From Bauldia sp. (GTDB taxonomy: Bacteria > Pseudomonadota > Alphaproteobacteria > Rhizobiales > Kaistiaceae), in assembly GCA_028284325.1 (NCBI GenBank), contig JANQRX010000003.1, positions 186,001 to 250,000 on the forward strand: DNA of 64,000 nt, given 5' to 3'. Below the pieces are notes generated by a model. That model was not told where the DNA came from. It ran no database searches and saw only the letters and a list, made by a program, of their open reading frames with translations. Positions 7,722-16,809 of the stretch are shown piece by piece. Position 1 is the stretch's first letter. Each line of letters starts with the position of its first letter. The translations under genes and the position numbers were made by a program.

Positions 7722-9200
7722 GTGGACACCGACAGCTTGAGCCAGACGGACTTCGATTTCGCCATCATCGGCGCCGGCTCTGCCGGTCTCACGGCGGCCG
7801 ATTTCGCCGCCCGTCTCGGCCTGCGCGTCGCCCTGATCGAGCGCGACCGCATCGGCGGCGACTGCACGTGGACCGGCTGCGTCCCCTCCAAGGCGCTGGT
7901 GAAGGCCGCGCGCGTCGCCCACCAGGTCCGCCACGCCCATCGCTTCGGCGTCATGGTCGATCCGCCCCGGGTGGACATGGCGGCCGTGCGTGATCGCATC
8001 AGGGACGCGGTCGAGCAGGTCTACCGCCGCGAAACACCGGAGGTCTTGGCCACCCGCGGCATCTCGGTCGTGAAGGGCGCCGCCAGGTTCACCGGACCGA
8101 CGTCGCTCGACGTGGACGGCCGCACGATCAGGGCGCGCAAGATCCTGATCGCGACCGGGGCCCGCCCCGCGCGGCCCGCCATCGACGGCCTCGACCGTGT
8201 GCCTTACGCCACCTACGAGACCATCTTCGACAACGACCGTTTGCCCGATCATCTGCTTGTCGTCGGCGGTGGCCCGATCGGCGCCGAGATGGCGCAGGCC
8301 TATCGCCGCCTCGGCGCACGCGTGACGCTGGTCGGCCCGCGCCTGCTCCCGCGCGAGGACGACGAGACCCGGGCCGAGATCCAGGCGGTGTTCGAACGCG
8401 AGGGTGTCGATTGCCATCTTGGCCGTGCCACGGCGCTGCGCCGGGACGGTGACGAGATCGTCGCGGCCACCGACCACGGCGAGGACCTCCGCGGCGACCT
8501 GCTGCTGGTCGCCACCGGGCGGCGGCCCAACCTCGAAGGGCTGGACCTCGCCGCCGCCGGCATCACCCACGACGACAATGGCGTGCCGGTCGATCGCCGC
8601 ATGCGCACCAATGTCAGCACCGTGTATGCCGCCGGCGATGTCGTCGGCGGGCCCCAGTTCACCCATTTCGCCGGGTGGCAGGGCTTCCAGGCCGCACGCG
8701 CGGCGCTGCTGCCCGGCGGTGGCGCCGATGTGAACGCCGTCCCCCGCCTCACCTTCACTGACCCGGAGATTGCCCATATCGGGCCCGATCTCGACGCCGT
8801 TCGTGACGAGCACGGCGATCGCATCGAGATTCGCCGCATCGACCTCGCCGACATCGACCGGGCGGTCGCCGACGGCGAGACCCGCGGCTTCGTTCGCCTG
8901 GCAGTACGCCCCAACGGCACGCTGCTCGCCGCCACGGTCGTTTCGCCCCATGCCGGCGAGACGCTGGGCGAACTTGTCCTGGCGATCGGCAACGGCATCC
9001 GCGCGCAACGGCTGGCCGAAACCATGCACGCCTACCCGACCTACGCCACCGGGCTGCAGCAGATCGCGGTCGGCCTGGCACTGGACCGCTCGCTCTCCGG
9101 GTTCGGCGGCGCCATGGCCCGCCTCCTCGCCGGCGGCGCGCGGCCACGCGGTACCGGGGGCGCCGCCACCAACACGGCAACCACCAACGGAACAGCATGA
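7722..9200 (+). CDS. MerA/lipoamide dehydrogenase-like flavin disulfide reductase
   Basis: A class I pyridine nucleotide-disulfide oxidoreductase of about 492 residues. The FAD motif is IIGAGSAG near residue 16. The redox disulfide is IGGDCTWTGCVPSKAL (Cys48 and Cys53), the NAD(P)H motif is VVGGGPIGAEMAQA, the second FAD site is VYAAGDVVGG, and the C-terminal proton-relay motif is HAYPTY. It resembles mercuric reductase-like proteins but has neither the N-terminal metal-binding domain nor the C-terminal Cys-Cys pair of true MerA; the tail is a low-complexity Gly/Ala/Thr stretch. The GTG at 7722 follows a weak GAGA; GTG 7668 is an alternative. Its stop overlaps the radical SAM start by four bases (ATGA), so it probably supplies electrons or reduced thiol to that enzyme (inference). 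Confidence 0.85.
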   Translation: MDTDSLSQTDFDFAIIGAGSAGLTAADFAARLGLRVALIERDRIGGDCTWTGCVPSKALVKAARVAHQVRHAHRFGVMVDPPRVDMAAVRDRIRDAVEQVYRRETPEVLATRGISVVKGAARFTGPTSLDVDGRTIRARKILIATGARPARPAIDGLDRVPYATYETIFDNDRLPDHLLVVGGGPIGAEMAQAYRRLGARVTLVGPRLLPREDDETRAEIQAVFEREGVDCHLGRATALRRDGDEIVAATDHGEDLRGDLLLVATGRRPNLEGLDLAAAGITHDDNGVPVDRRMRTNVSTVYAAGDVVGGPQFTHFAGWQGFQAARAALLPGGGADVNAVPRLTFTDPEIAHIGPDLDAVRDEHGDRIEIRRIDLADIDRAVADGETRGFVRLAVRPNGTLLAATVVSPHAGETLGELVLAIGNGIRAQRLAETMHAYPTYATGLQQIAVGLALDRSLSGFGGAMARLLAGGARPRGTGGAATNTATTNGTA

Positions 9201-10717
9201 ACAGAATCGACGCTCCCGGGCGGTTCGCCCCGGTCACGCCCGCGCCACACAAGAAGGACGCCGACTACGTCTTCCACGAGCTGACGCGCAGTATCTGTCC
9301 GGAGTGCCGGCGCTCCATCGACGCCCAGATCATCTTCCGCGACAACCGCGTCTTCATGCGCAAGCGCTGTCCCGACCATGGCGAGTTCGAGACCCATGTC
9401 TACGGCGATGCCGACGCCTACGTGCGTTTCAGCCGCTACAACAAGCCGGGCACGATCCCACACCAATTCGCGACCGAGATCGACCGTGGCTGCCCGCACG
9501 ATTGCGGCCTGTGCCCGGACCACCAGCAACACGCCTGCCTCGGCATCATCGAGGTCAACAGCACCTGCGACATGGATTGCCCGCTATGCTTCGCCGACGC
9601 CTCGCCGGGCTTCAACCTGTCGCTGGAGGAAGTCGAGCAGATCCTCGACGACTTCGTGCGCACCGAAGGCCAACCGGAGGTGGTCCAGTTTTCCGGCGGC
9701 GAGCCGACCGTCCATCCCCGCATCATCGACTTCATCCGCGCCGCCTACGCCCGCGACATCAAGTTCGTGATGCTCAACACCAACGGCAAGCGTATCGCCA
9801 AAGACGAGCGCTTCGTCGAGCAGCTCGCCGAGGTCCGGCCCGCGTTCTACTTCCAGTTTGACGGCTTCGAGTCCGAGACCTACCGGATCCTGCGCGGCGA
9901 ACCGGACATCCTCGAAGAGAAGCTCCGGGCGCTGGATCGCCTCGCTGCCGCCAATCTCAACGTTACGCTGGTGCCGGCCATCGAGCGCGGCGTCAACGAA
10001 CACGAGATCGGTCGGATCATCGATTTCGCCATCGAGCATCCGGCGGTCCGCGGCATCAACTTCCAGCCCGCCTTCCACGCCGGCCGGCACGCCGACCACG
10101 ATCCGCTGCAGCGCATGACCATCCCCGATGTGGTGGCGTTGATCGAGGCGCAGACGGCGGGCAAGTTCGTGGCGTCGGATTTCGTACCGGTACCCTGCTG
10201 CTTCCCCACCTGCAACTCGGTCACTTACGCCTTCATCGACGATGGCGCGGTCATCCCGCTCCCGCGCATCATCAACGTCGACGATCACCTCGACTACATC
10301 ACGAACCGCGTCGTCCCCGATCTGTCGATGGACATCCGCAAGGCGCTGGAGGGGCTGTGGTCCTCATCGTCGGTGCCGGGCTCGGAAACTTCGTTCGATC
10401 AGATCGTCGCAAGCTGCGAGGCCTGCGGCCTGCCTACGGGATTCGATATCGAGGACATTGCCGACAAGCTGATCATGATCATGCTGCAGGATTTCATGGA
10501 CCCCTGGACCTTCAGCCAGAAGAACGTGATGAAGTGCTGCAAGGAGTTCCTCCTGCCCGGCGGCAAGCAGGTGCCGTTCTGCGCCTACAACTCGGTCGGC
10601 TACCGCGAGCAGGCCCGCGCGCAGCTCACGGCCCAGGAGCCCGAACGCCGGCAGGCGCGGGCCGAGGGTCGCGCCTACGAGCCGAAGCCAATCCACTTCG
10701 AGTTTCCGCGCCGCTGA
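9197..10717 (+). CDS. Radical SAM enzyme, tetraether-synthase (MJ0619/Tes)-like
   Basis: A 506-residue cysteine-rich radical SAM protein. An N-terminal Zn/rubredoxin-like knuckle (CPEC at 34-37, CPDHG at 58) is followed by GCPHDCGLCPDH (Cys99, 103, 106). The canonical CDMDCPLC (Cys124, 128, 131) then binds the SAM [4Fe-4S] cluster. QFSGGEPTVHP is the SAM-binding GGE motif. More cysteines follow: PVPCCFPTC, SCEACG, MKCCKEF and VPFCAYN. This order (knuckle, GCP..DCGLCP, CxxxCxxC, late Cys pairs) is that of the archaeal MJ0619/tetraether lipid synthase family, which joins lipid chains by C-C bond formation using several Fe-S clusters. The bacterial function is unknown to me. It is coupled on both sides, by a four-base overlap upstream and a one-base gap downstream. 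Confidence 0.82.
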   Translation: MNRIDAPGRFAPVTPAPHKKDADYVFHELTRSICPECRRSIDAQIIFRDNRVFMRKRCPDHGEFETHVYGDADAYVRFSRYNKPGTIPHQFATEIDRGCPHDCGLCPDHQQHACLGIIEVNSTCDMDCPLCFADASPGFNLSLEEVEQILDDFVRTEGQPEVVQFSGGEPTVHPRIIDFIRAAYARDIKFVMLNTNGKRIAKDERFVEQLAEVRPAFYFQFDGFESETYRILRGEPDILEEKLRALDRLAAANLNVTLVPAIERGVNEHEIGRIIDFAIEHPAVRGINFQPAFHAGRHADHDPLQRMTIPDVVALIEAQTAGKFVASDFVPVPCCFPTCNSVTYAFIDDGAVIPLPRIINVDDHLDYITNRVVPDLSMDIRKALEGLWSSSSVPGSETSFDQIVASCEACGLPTGFDIEDIADKLIMIMLQDFMDPWTFSQKNVMKCCKEFLLPGGKQVPFCAYNSVGYREQARAQLTAQEPERRQARAEGRAYEPKPIHFEFPRR

Positions 10718-10718
10718 G

Positions 10719-11543
10719 ATGGCGAACGCCGACCTCAACCTTCCGGCCGACGCGGCTTCGGGCGACGACATCAAAAGCTGTTGCGCCGCCGTCTACGAAC
10801 ACGCGGCCGCGCGCATCCTCCTCGGCGATACCCTGCATCCGGGCGGGCTCGCCCTGACCGAAGCGCTTGGCAAGTCTCTCGGCCTTCACGAGGGATCGCA
10901 CCTTCTGGACATCGCCTCCGGCACCGGGGCGAGCGCGATCTTTCTCGCCCAGCGGTTCGGATGCCGCGTCACCGGCGTCGACTACAGCGCACAATCAGTG
11001 GACGAGGCCAACGGCCGCGCCGCCAATGAGGGGCTGGCCGACCGTGTCGGTTTTCGGCAGGCCGACGCCGAGAGGCTCCCCTTCCCCGACCAGCGGTTTG
11101 ACGCCGTCCTCTGCGAGTGCGCCTTCTGCCTCTTTCCCGACAAGACGCAGGCGGCGTCGGAGTTCGCACGTGTCCTGAGGCCCGGCGGCCGTCTCGCGCT
11201 CAGCGACGTCGCCCGCGACGGGCCCCTGCCACCGTCCCTTGATCAGCTCATGGCGTGGGTCGCGTGCATCGCCGACGCGCGCCCGGTGGAAGACTACGAG
11301 GGCTATCTCCGGGCTGCCGGCTTCGACATCCGGGACGCCACCCGCCACGACGAAGCCCTTGGTGCCCTTGTCGACAACGCCCGTCTGAAGCTCCTCGGCG
11401 CCGACGTGCTGATCGGCCTCGGCAAGCTCGACATGGCGCCCGGCGACCTCGCCGCCGCCAAGGAGATCGCGGCCGAGGCGCGGCAGGCGATCACCCACGG
11501 TCAACTCGGCTATGCCGCGATCGCCGCCGCCAAGCCGGCCTGA
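10719..11543 (+). CDS. SAM-dependent methyltransferase with conserved-looking cysteines
   Basis: A 274-residue class I methyltransferase. Motif I is LLDIASGTGASAIFLAQ, motif II is GVDYSAQSV, and VLRPGGRLALSD is the post-II/III region. The N-terminus carries a Cys-Cys pair (DDIKSCCAAVYEH, residues 21-22). The core carries AVLCECAFCLFPD and later WVACIAD. Cysteines in such positions recall arsenite methyltransferases, where they bind a thiophilic metalloid, but the classic ArsM spacing cannot be asserted by eye. The gene starts one base after the radical SAM stop and is almost certainly cotranscribed with it and the disulfide reductase. Possible substrates include a metalloid, a thiol cofactor or a lipid. 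This is an inference from context only. Confidence 0.8.
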   Translation: MANADLNLPADAASGDDIKSCCAAVYEHAAARILLGDTLHPGGLALTEALGKSLGLHEGSHLLDIASGTGASAIFLAQRFGCRVTGVDYSAQSVDEANGRAANEGLADRVGFRQADAERLPFPDQRFDAVLCECAFCLFPDKTQAASEFARVLRPGGRLALSDVARDGPLPPSLDQLMAWVACIADARPVEDYEGYLRAAGFDIRDATRHDEALGALVDNARLKLLGADVLIGLGKLDMAPGDLAAAKEIAAEARQAITHGQLGYAAIAAAKPA

Positions 11544-11687
11544 CCGGACACCTCCACCCGACATCGTTGGCCGTTTGACGTCGCTTCCGACCCAGCGTCG
11601 CCGAGACGAAATTAGACGATGAAGAGGGCCGGATGAAGCTGTAGGTTCCACCAGTCTGCACGGCGGAGTGGAAACGAGACGGACACG

Positions 11688-12980
11688 ATGGCGAGCTATC
11701 GGGAGCGCGTGCTACGCGACCTGCGGGCGTGGGAACAGGCAGGCTGGGTGTCGCGCACCGGCGCCGCGGCGATTGCCTCCTCCCTGCCGAAGCCCGGATT
11801 CTCATTCAGCTTCGCCACCATCATGGGCCTGCTCGGCGCCGTTTTGGTCGGCGCCGGCATCCTGGCGTTTGTGGCCGCGAACTGGGAGGCCATACCGCGA
11901 TTCGGCCGGTTCGCTTTGACGCTGGGCTTGATGGCGCTGGCCTATGTGACGGCGTGGAGGCTGCAACGACGGTCGCTCACCGGTTTTGTCGAGGCGGCGC
12001 TGTTGATCGCGGGATTGGCGCTGGCGGCCACCTTCGTGCTCATCGGCCAGATCTACCATCTGGCGGAGAATTTCGGCGGCCTGATCATCAGTTGGGTCGT
12101 GGGCGTTTACGCCGCCGGGTTGGTGCTCAGGTCACCAGTGATGACGGCACTCGGGCTGATCGGCGGCGCCGTATGGACCATCACGACCATGGGCGCCGCC
12201 GGCCCGTGGCCTGCACCTCATTGGATCGGCTTCGCACCGGCACTTGCCGGCGGTGCGATCGCCGTCTGGCTCGGCTCACACTACGCTGGCGTGCTGTCGA
12301 TCATTGCGCTGCTGCTTTGGGCCACCGCCAACATCGTTATCGTATCCGCTATCAACGACTGGAATCTCGCGGAAGTATCGAGCGTGCTGGTCGTTGCGGC
12401 GCTCGCTGCCTTCACGCTGGCAACGCTGCTGGCGAGCTTCGGCGAGAAGACGCGTGTGGGCGCGTTCGGCCGGCTTGCCCTTTGGCCAACCCTGACGGCC
12501 ACGCTGGTGGCGTTCGGCGTCGTGCAACTCGCCGACGAACCGATCGGTCGCGAGATCGCAGTCCTTGTCGCCCTCGTCGCCACGTTCGGAACGGCCTTGG
12601 CGCTGGGCGCCATTGCCGCAATTCGCCAGGGCATGGGTGCGACCGCTTTTGCCGCTATGTTGGTCCTTGGCACCGGCGTCGTTCTGTTCGTCCTGTTTGT
12701 TCCCGCGCAGCCCTTCGTGGCTAAGGTCATCGGTGCCGCCCTTGTGTTGAGCGCGACCGTCTGGGCGGTACATCTGGGCCACACCGGGCAGGTTCCGGCG
12801 GCGACGCCGACCGGGCTCGCCGCCTTCGGCGCCGAGGTGCTCTACGTATACGTCGAGACACTGGGTACCATTCTTGACACGTCCGTGGTCTTCCTGACCG
12901 GCGGTCTGCTCTTCATCATCCTGGCCTTCGTCCTCTATCGCATCGACCGGTGGCTCGCGCCGCGGGAGGCCGCTCCATGA
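11688..12980 (+). CDS. DUF2157 polytopic membrane protein
   Basis: A 430-residue inner-membrane protein with about 11-12 hydrophobic segments. The N-terminus (YRERVLRDLRAWEQAGWVS) is the cytosolic helical lead-in of DUF2157 proteins, followed by GLLGAVLVGAGILAFVAANW. The NW after the first membrane segment is characteristic of the family. Function is unknown. It overlaps the following gene by four bases (ATGA), the usual DUF2157-GDYXXLXY pairing, so the products probably work as one membrane complex. A roughly 140-base gap separates it from the radical SAM operon and no terminator is evident, so read-through is possible. Confidence 0.85.
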   Translation: MASYRERVLRDLRAWEQAGWVSRTGAAAIASSLPKPGFSFSFATIMGLLGAVLVGAGILAFVAANWEAIPRFGRFALTLGLMALAYVTAWRLQRRSLTGFVEAALLIAGLALAATFVLIGQIYHLAENFGGLIISWVVGVYAAGLVLRSPVMTALGLIGGAVWTITTMGAAGPWPAPHWIGFAPALAGGAIAVWLGSHYAGVLSIIALLLWATANIVIVSAINDWNLAEVSSVLVVAALAAFTLATLLASFGEKTRVGAFGRLALWPTLTATLVAFGVVQLADEPIGREIAVLVALVATFGTALALGAIAAIRQGMGATAFAAMLVLGTGVVLFVLFVPAQPFVAKVIGAALVLSATVWAVHLGHTGQVPAATPTGLAAFGAEVLYVYVETLGTILDTSVVFLTGGLLFIILAFVLYRIDRWLAPREAAP

Positions 12981-13513
12981 AGCTCCCCTATCCGCTTGCA
13001 CTCGTTCTGGTCGCTATCGTCCAGCTTGCGCTCGTCGCGTGGAACATCGGCCAGCAGGAGTTGCTGCTCGCCACACCTGATGAAGTCAGGCTGGACGTCA
13101 GGCCGGTCGACCCGCATGACCTGCTGCGTGGTGACTACGTCGTGCTGCGCTTCACCGTCTCCGGAATCGAACGCACCAAATTCCTTCCCACCTTGAACGT
13201 CGCCGAGGGCGACCAGGTCTACGTGTCCTTGGTACCTGATGGTGACACCTGGATGGCGGCCGCAGCTCACCACGCCCCACCCGACTCTCGACCCTTCCTT
13301 CGCGGAACGGTGGTGAGGCCAGGTGCGCGCCAGGTCTGGGTCGACTACGGCATTACCCGGTTCTTCGTGCCCGAGGGCGCCGGGCGCGACCTTGAGCGAT
13401 TACGCAACGACCAGCGTCTCTCTGTCGACGTGGCCATCGACTCCGACGGGCGAGCGGCACTCAAACGCCTCCTCGTTGACGGTGAGGTGCGCTACGAGGT
13501 CTCGCTGCTGTAA
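12977..13513 (+). CDS. GDYXXLXY-motif membrane-anchored protein
   Basis: A 178-residue protein with one N-terminal membrane segment (YPLALVLVAIVQLALVAW) and a periplasmic domain carrying LRGDYVVLRF. This is the namesake GDYxxLxY motif with Phe in place of the final Tyr. A second block, FFVPEGAGRDLE, is also usual in the family. The ATG at 12977 overlaps the DUF2157 stop, so the two genes are translationally coupled. The biochemical role is unknown. The pair occurs widely in Proteobacteria, which argues for a shared envelope function. No signal for regulation was seen. Confidence 0.82.
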   Translation: MKLPYPLALVLVAIVQLALVAWNIGQQELLLATPDEVRLDVRPVDPHDLLRGDYVVLRFTVSGIERTKFLPTLNVAEGDQVYVSLVPDGDTWMAAAAHHAPPDSRPFLRGTVVRPGARQVWVDYGITRFFVPEGAGRDLERLRNDQRLSVDVAIDSDGRAALKRLLVDGEVRYEVSLL

Positions 13514-13631
13514 GGCGCACCCACCGCTTAACCGTGCGAGTCGCAAGTTCACCATTTGTGATGCCAAACGGCGTCCATTGTGTTTATGACAACCGCGTTC
13601 GCGTAGCGAAACAAAGGGATCTAGAGAGCCG

Positions 13632-14978
13632 GTGGCAACGCGCAGATACTTCGGAACCGACGGCATCCGCGGCCTGGCCAACCGCGACCCCATGACCGCC
13701 GACATGGCCCTCAGGGTCGGCATGGCCGCAGGCCGGGTCTTCACCCGCGGCGACCACCGCCACCGGGTCGTCATCGGCAAGGACACCCGCCTCTCCAGCT
13801 ACATGATCGAAAACGCCCTGACGGCCGGCTTCCTTGCCGTCGGCATGGACGTCCTCCTGACCGGCCCGGTTCCGACCCCCGGAATCGCCATGCTCACCCG
13901 GTCGATGCGCTGCGATATCGGGGTGATGATCTCGGCGTCGCACAATCCCTACGCCGACAACGGTATCAAGCTGTTCGGGCCGGGCGGCGACAAGCTGTCC
14001 GACGCGGTCGAAGCGGAGATCGAAAACCTCATCGATTCCGATCTCGGCGAGCGGTTGGCCGAGTCCGCCGAGCTTGGCAGGGCCAAGCGGATCGACGGCG
14101 TCCAGGACCGGTACATCGAGTACGCCAAGCGGACGTTGCCCAGGAACCTGTCGCTGGACGGAATCAAGATCGTGATCGACGGCGCGAATGGCGCCGGCTA
14201 CCGTGTCGCTCCGGCAGCGCTGTGGGAGCTCGGTGCCGAAGTCGTCGCCATCGGCGTCGAACCGAACGGCTTCAACATCAACCGCGAGGTCGGTTCGACC
14301 GCGCCGGAGGCGCTGGCCGAACGCGTCGTCGCCGAAGGTGCCCACATCGGCGTTGCGCTCGACGGCGACGGTGATCGCCTCATCACCGTCGACGAGACCG
14401 GCGCGGTCATCGACGGCGACCAGCTCCTGGCCGTCATCGCCCAGTCGTGGGCCCGTCAGGGCCGGCTCGCGGGCGATGCCATCGCGGTGTCGGTGATGTC
14501 CAATCTGGGGCTGGAGCGCTACCTCAGCGCCATCGGCATCGGCGTCCATCGCACCCCCGTCGGCGACCGCTACGTCGCCGAGGCGATGCGCGACAAGGGC
14601 CTCAATCTCGGTGGCGAGCAATCCGGCCACATCATCATGAGCGACTACGCGACCACCGGCGACGGCCTGGTGGCGGCCCTTCAGGTCCTGAGCGTGATGA
14701 AGGAGAGCGGCGGTCCGGCGAGCGAGGTCTGCCGTCGCTTCACGCCGTTGCCGCAAATCCTCGTCAACGTTCGGCACGGCGGCGGCAAGCCGCTCGAAGA
14801 CGCCTCCGTGCGCGCGTTGATCACGGAAGCCGAGGGAAAGCTTGGCAAGTCCGGCCGTCTGGTGGTACGCGCTTCCGGCACCGAGCCGCTGATCCGCGTC
14901 ATGGGCGAGGGCGATGATCGTGACGTTGTCGAAACGGTCGTTCGTGAGCTCGCCGACGCCGTTGCGGCCGTCGTGTAG
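13632..14978 (+). CDS. glmM: Phosphoglucosamine mutase
   Basis: GlmM converts glucosamine-6-phosphate to glucosamine-1-phosphate for UDP-GlcNAc, peptidoglycan and LPS synthesis. The 448-residue length is standard. The product starts [19 protein letters not shown]. The active-site phosphoserine loop is [13 protein letters not shown] (Ser at about 103), the metal loop is [11 protein letters not shown], the sugar-binding loop is [10 protein letters not shown], and the phosphate-binding end is [14 protein letters not shown]. All catalytic elements are intact. A GTG start at 13632 is preceded by GAGAG. A sulfotransferase follows 30 bases after the stop and an amino-sugar-kinase-like gene lies nearby on the other strand. 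Confidence 0.96.
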   Translation: MATRRYFGTDGIRGLANRDPMTADMALRVGMAAGRVFTRGDHRHRVVIGKDTRLSSYMIENALTAGFLAVGMDVLLTGPVPTPGIAMLTRSMRCDIGVMISASHNPYADNGIKLFGPGGDKLSDAVEAEIENLIDSDLGERLAESAELGRAKRIDGVQDRYIEYAKRTLPRNLSLDGIKIVIDGANGAGYRVAPAALWELGAEVVAIGVEPNGFNINREVGSTAPEALAERVVAEGAHIGVALDGDGDRLITVDETGAVIDGDQLLAVIAQSWARQGRLAGDAIAVSVMSNLGLERYLSAIGIGVHRTPVGDRYVAEAMRDKGLNLGGEQSGHIIMSDYATTGDGLVAALQVLSVMKESGGPASEVCRRFTPLPQILVNVRHGGGKPLEDASVRALITEAEGKLGKSGRLVVRASGTEPLIRVMGEGDDRDVVETVVRELADAVAAVV

Positions 14979-15008
14979 GTCGCGGCTGCCGGTCAGGGAG
15001 CAAGGTCA

Positions 15009-15872
15009 ATGATAATCATCGATCCCAACAACCCCAAGGGGATCGTCTGGATCGCGTCGTACCCGAAATCCGGCAACACCTGGATTCGGATCTTCATCTA
15101 CCACATCCTCCGCATGATGGTCGGCGCCGAGCGCGAGGAGAACGATCTCGAGGTGCTTAGTCGCGCCACCGGCTATGAGGCCCGCCTTTTCGGCCTGTTT
15201 GACGAGTTGCTCGGCAAGCCGGTCGTGGAAGCGACGAAGCAGGAGATCGCCGAGGTTCGCGAACACGTTCACGCGGCGGTTTTTGAGCGCGCACCGCGCG
15301 TCGCCATGGTGAAGACCCACAACCTGTTGGGCATGGCGTACAAGCATCCGACCATCAACCTCAATGTCTCGGCCGGCACGATCTACATCGTCCGTGATCC
15401 GCGCGACGTGGTGGTTTCGCTGTCGGATCACCTCGGCTGCACGCTCGACCAGGGCATCGGCGTGCTGAACCACAGTGCCTACACGTCCGAGAGCGACCCG
15501 GAGGGGGCCTACGAGGTCTGGGGAAGCTGGAGCGAGCACGTCAAGTCATGGACGATGGTGCCCAACCAGGCCGTCATCGTCGTCCGCTACGAGGATCTTC
15601 TCGAAGATCCGTTCAAGCAGTTCTCGGCCATCGTCAAGCACCTGCGCGAGTCGCCGAGCGAGGAACAAATCCGCGAGGCGATCGAGCTGTCGTCGTTCAA
15701 GAGCCTGTACGACCAGGAAACTGCCGGCGGTTTTCGCGAGCGCTCGCCCCACGCCGAGCGCTTCTTCCGCGTCGGCAAGGCCGGCCAGTGGCGGGGCGAA
15801 TTGAGCACGCAACAGGTCAACACCATCGTTGGTGCCCACGGCGACATGATGCGGAAGTTCGGCTACCTGTGA
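15009..15872 (+). CDS. Sulfotransferase-domain protein
   Basis: A 287-residue PAPS-dependent sulfotransferase. The 5'-phosphosulfate-binding loop is ASYPKSGNTWIR near residue 18. The 3'-phosphate site is IYIVRDPRDVVVSLSDH, and the C-terminal RVGKAGQWRGEL matches the RKGxxGDWK element of cytosolic-type enzymes. It would transfer sulfate from PAPS to a hydroxyl or amine of a small molecule, lipid or polysaccharide. There is no signal peptide or membrane anchor, so it is cytosolic. It lies just downstream of glmM on the same strand, so an amino-sugar or cell-surface substrate is conceivable, but no acceptor can be named. Confidence 0.88.
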   Translation: MIIIDPNNPKGIVWIASYPKSGNTWIRIFIYHILRMMVGAEREENDLEVLSRATGYEARLFGLFDELLGKPVVEATKQEIAEVREHVHAAVFERAPRVAMVKTHNLLGMAYKHPTINLNVSAGTIYIVRDPRDVVVSLSDHLGCTLDQGIGVLNHSAYTSESDPEGAYEVWGSWSEHVKSWTMVPNQAVIVVRYEDLLEDPFKQFSAIVKHLRESPSEEQIREAIELSSFKSLYDQETAGGFRERSPHAERFFRVGKAGQWRGELSTQQVNTIVGAHGDMMRKFGYL

Positions 15873-15891
15873 GGGCGTTTGTGACGGCGGC

Positions 15892-16773
15892 CTAACGGCC
15901 GGTTTCGATCCCCTGAAATGCCCGCCTGGCCATCAGCAGCGCGCCCTCCGTACCGTCGGCCTCCGGTTCAACCAGCAGAGACCGTTCGTCGGCTGGCAGC
16001 CATGCCAGAAGGCTCTGATAGAGCCCGCCGATCATCGCAATGCGTTCCGCGCCCAGTGCCGCCAGGCGGCGAATGTGGAGGCCCGCCCCCGCGGCACAGT
16101 TCTCGACGGCGGCGATGGCCATGACATCGCCCTCATCGGCGAACTCGAACGCCAGTGCGGCGTAGGCCGCATAATCGCCCGGTTCGGCGTCACCGGCCCA
16201 GACGGTCGCCCGCTGGCCCTCGAAGCTGAAATCGGAGAGGATTCGTTCGGCAAACGGCGTCGTTTCCGCCATGCCGTCGAGCGCGAGCACGGCGCGGCGG
16301 ATGGCGAAACGCCCAAGGGCCGCGCCGCTGCCGTCGTCGCCGACATAGAACCCCCAGCCGCCGACGTAGCGACGTTCGCCGTCTCGGACCAGAAAACCGC
16401 ACGAACCGGTCCCGAGAATGAGGACGGCGCCGTCGCCGCCGCCGAAAGCGCCTAACCAGGCAGCATAAGCATCGGTATCCACCGACAACGACGCAAACGG
16501 ATGTGGAGCGTCGAGAACGCGCTGCCGGTCGACGTCCTGCTGGGTGCCGGCCAGCCCGAAACCGGCGTGTGTTCTGGCGAAGTCCGTGTCGTCGAGCCCG
16601 GCCGCGGCAAGCGCCTGCCGCGCCGCGTTCATGATCTCCTCGCGGCCGCGACGGGTCCGTGCGTTGCCCGCGCCGGCAAGCCCCTCGCCGAGCAGCCCTC
16701 CGGAGGCGTCACGCAGGCGCGCGCGGGTGCGTGTGCCACCGCCGTCAATCCCGAGAAACAACGCGTCCGGCAT
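15892..16773 (-). CDS. BadF/BcrA-type ATPase, probable N-acetylglucosamine kinase
   Basis: A 293-residue ASKHA-fold protein of the BadF/BadG/BcrA/BcrD family. The phosphate-1 loop is FLGIDGGGTRTRARL at the N-terminus. The phosphate-2 region is ILGTGSCGFLVRDGERRYV with the following GGWGFYVGDDGSGAALGR, the signature of single-domain N-acetylglucosamine kinases. Without Fe-S cysteines or a partner subunit it is unlikely to be a CoA-reductase activator. Expected role: ATP-dependent phosphorylation of GlcNAc or a related amino sugar released in wall turnover. It faces the sulfotransferase convergently, with a 19-base gap, and is followed upstream by mnmA on the same strand. Nearness to glmM supports an amino-sugar role. 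Confidence 0.83.
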   Translation of the reverse strand: MPDALFLGIDGGGTRTRARLRDASGGLLGEGLAGAGNARTRRGREEIMNAARQALAAAGLDDTDFARTHAGFGLAGTQQDVDRQRVLDAPHPFASLSVDTDAYAAWLGAFGGGDGAVLILGTGSCGFLVRDGERRYVGGWGFYVGDDGSGAALGRFAIRRAVLALDGMAETTPFAERILSDFSFEGQRATVWAGDAEPGDYAAYAALAFEFADEGDVMAIAAVENCAAGAGLHIRRLAALGAERIAMIGGLYQSLLAWLPADERSLLVEPEADGTEGALLMARRAFQGIETGR

Positions 16774-16809
16774 GTGCCGACATCCGCTCCGTTCAGTCGC
16801 GTGAGGAAC

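Noticed and set aside
7695-9029. A 444-codon minus-strand frame across the flavin reductase gene
   Set aside because: Shadow frame; the plus strand has intact FAD, NAD(P) and redox-disulfide motifs.
7722-9200. Calling the flavoenzyme a mercuric reductase
   Set aside because: True MerA needs the C-terminal vicinal cysteines for Hg(II); this tail has none, and no merR, merT or merP is nearby.
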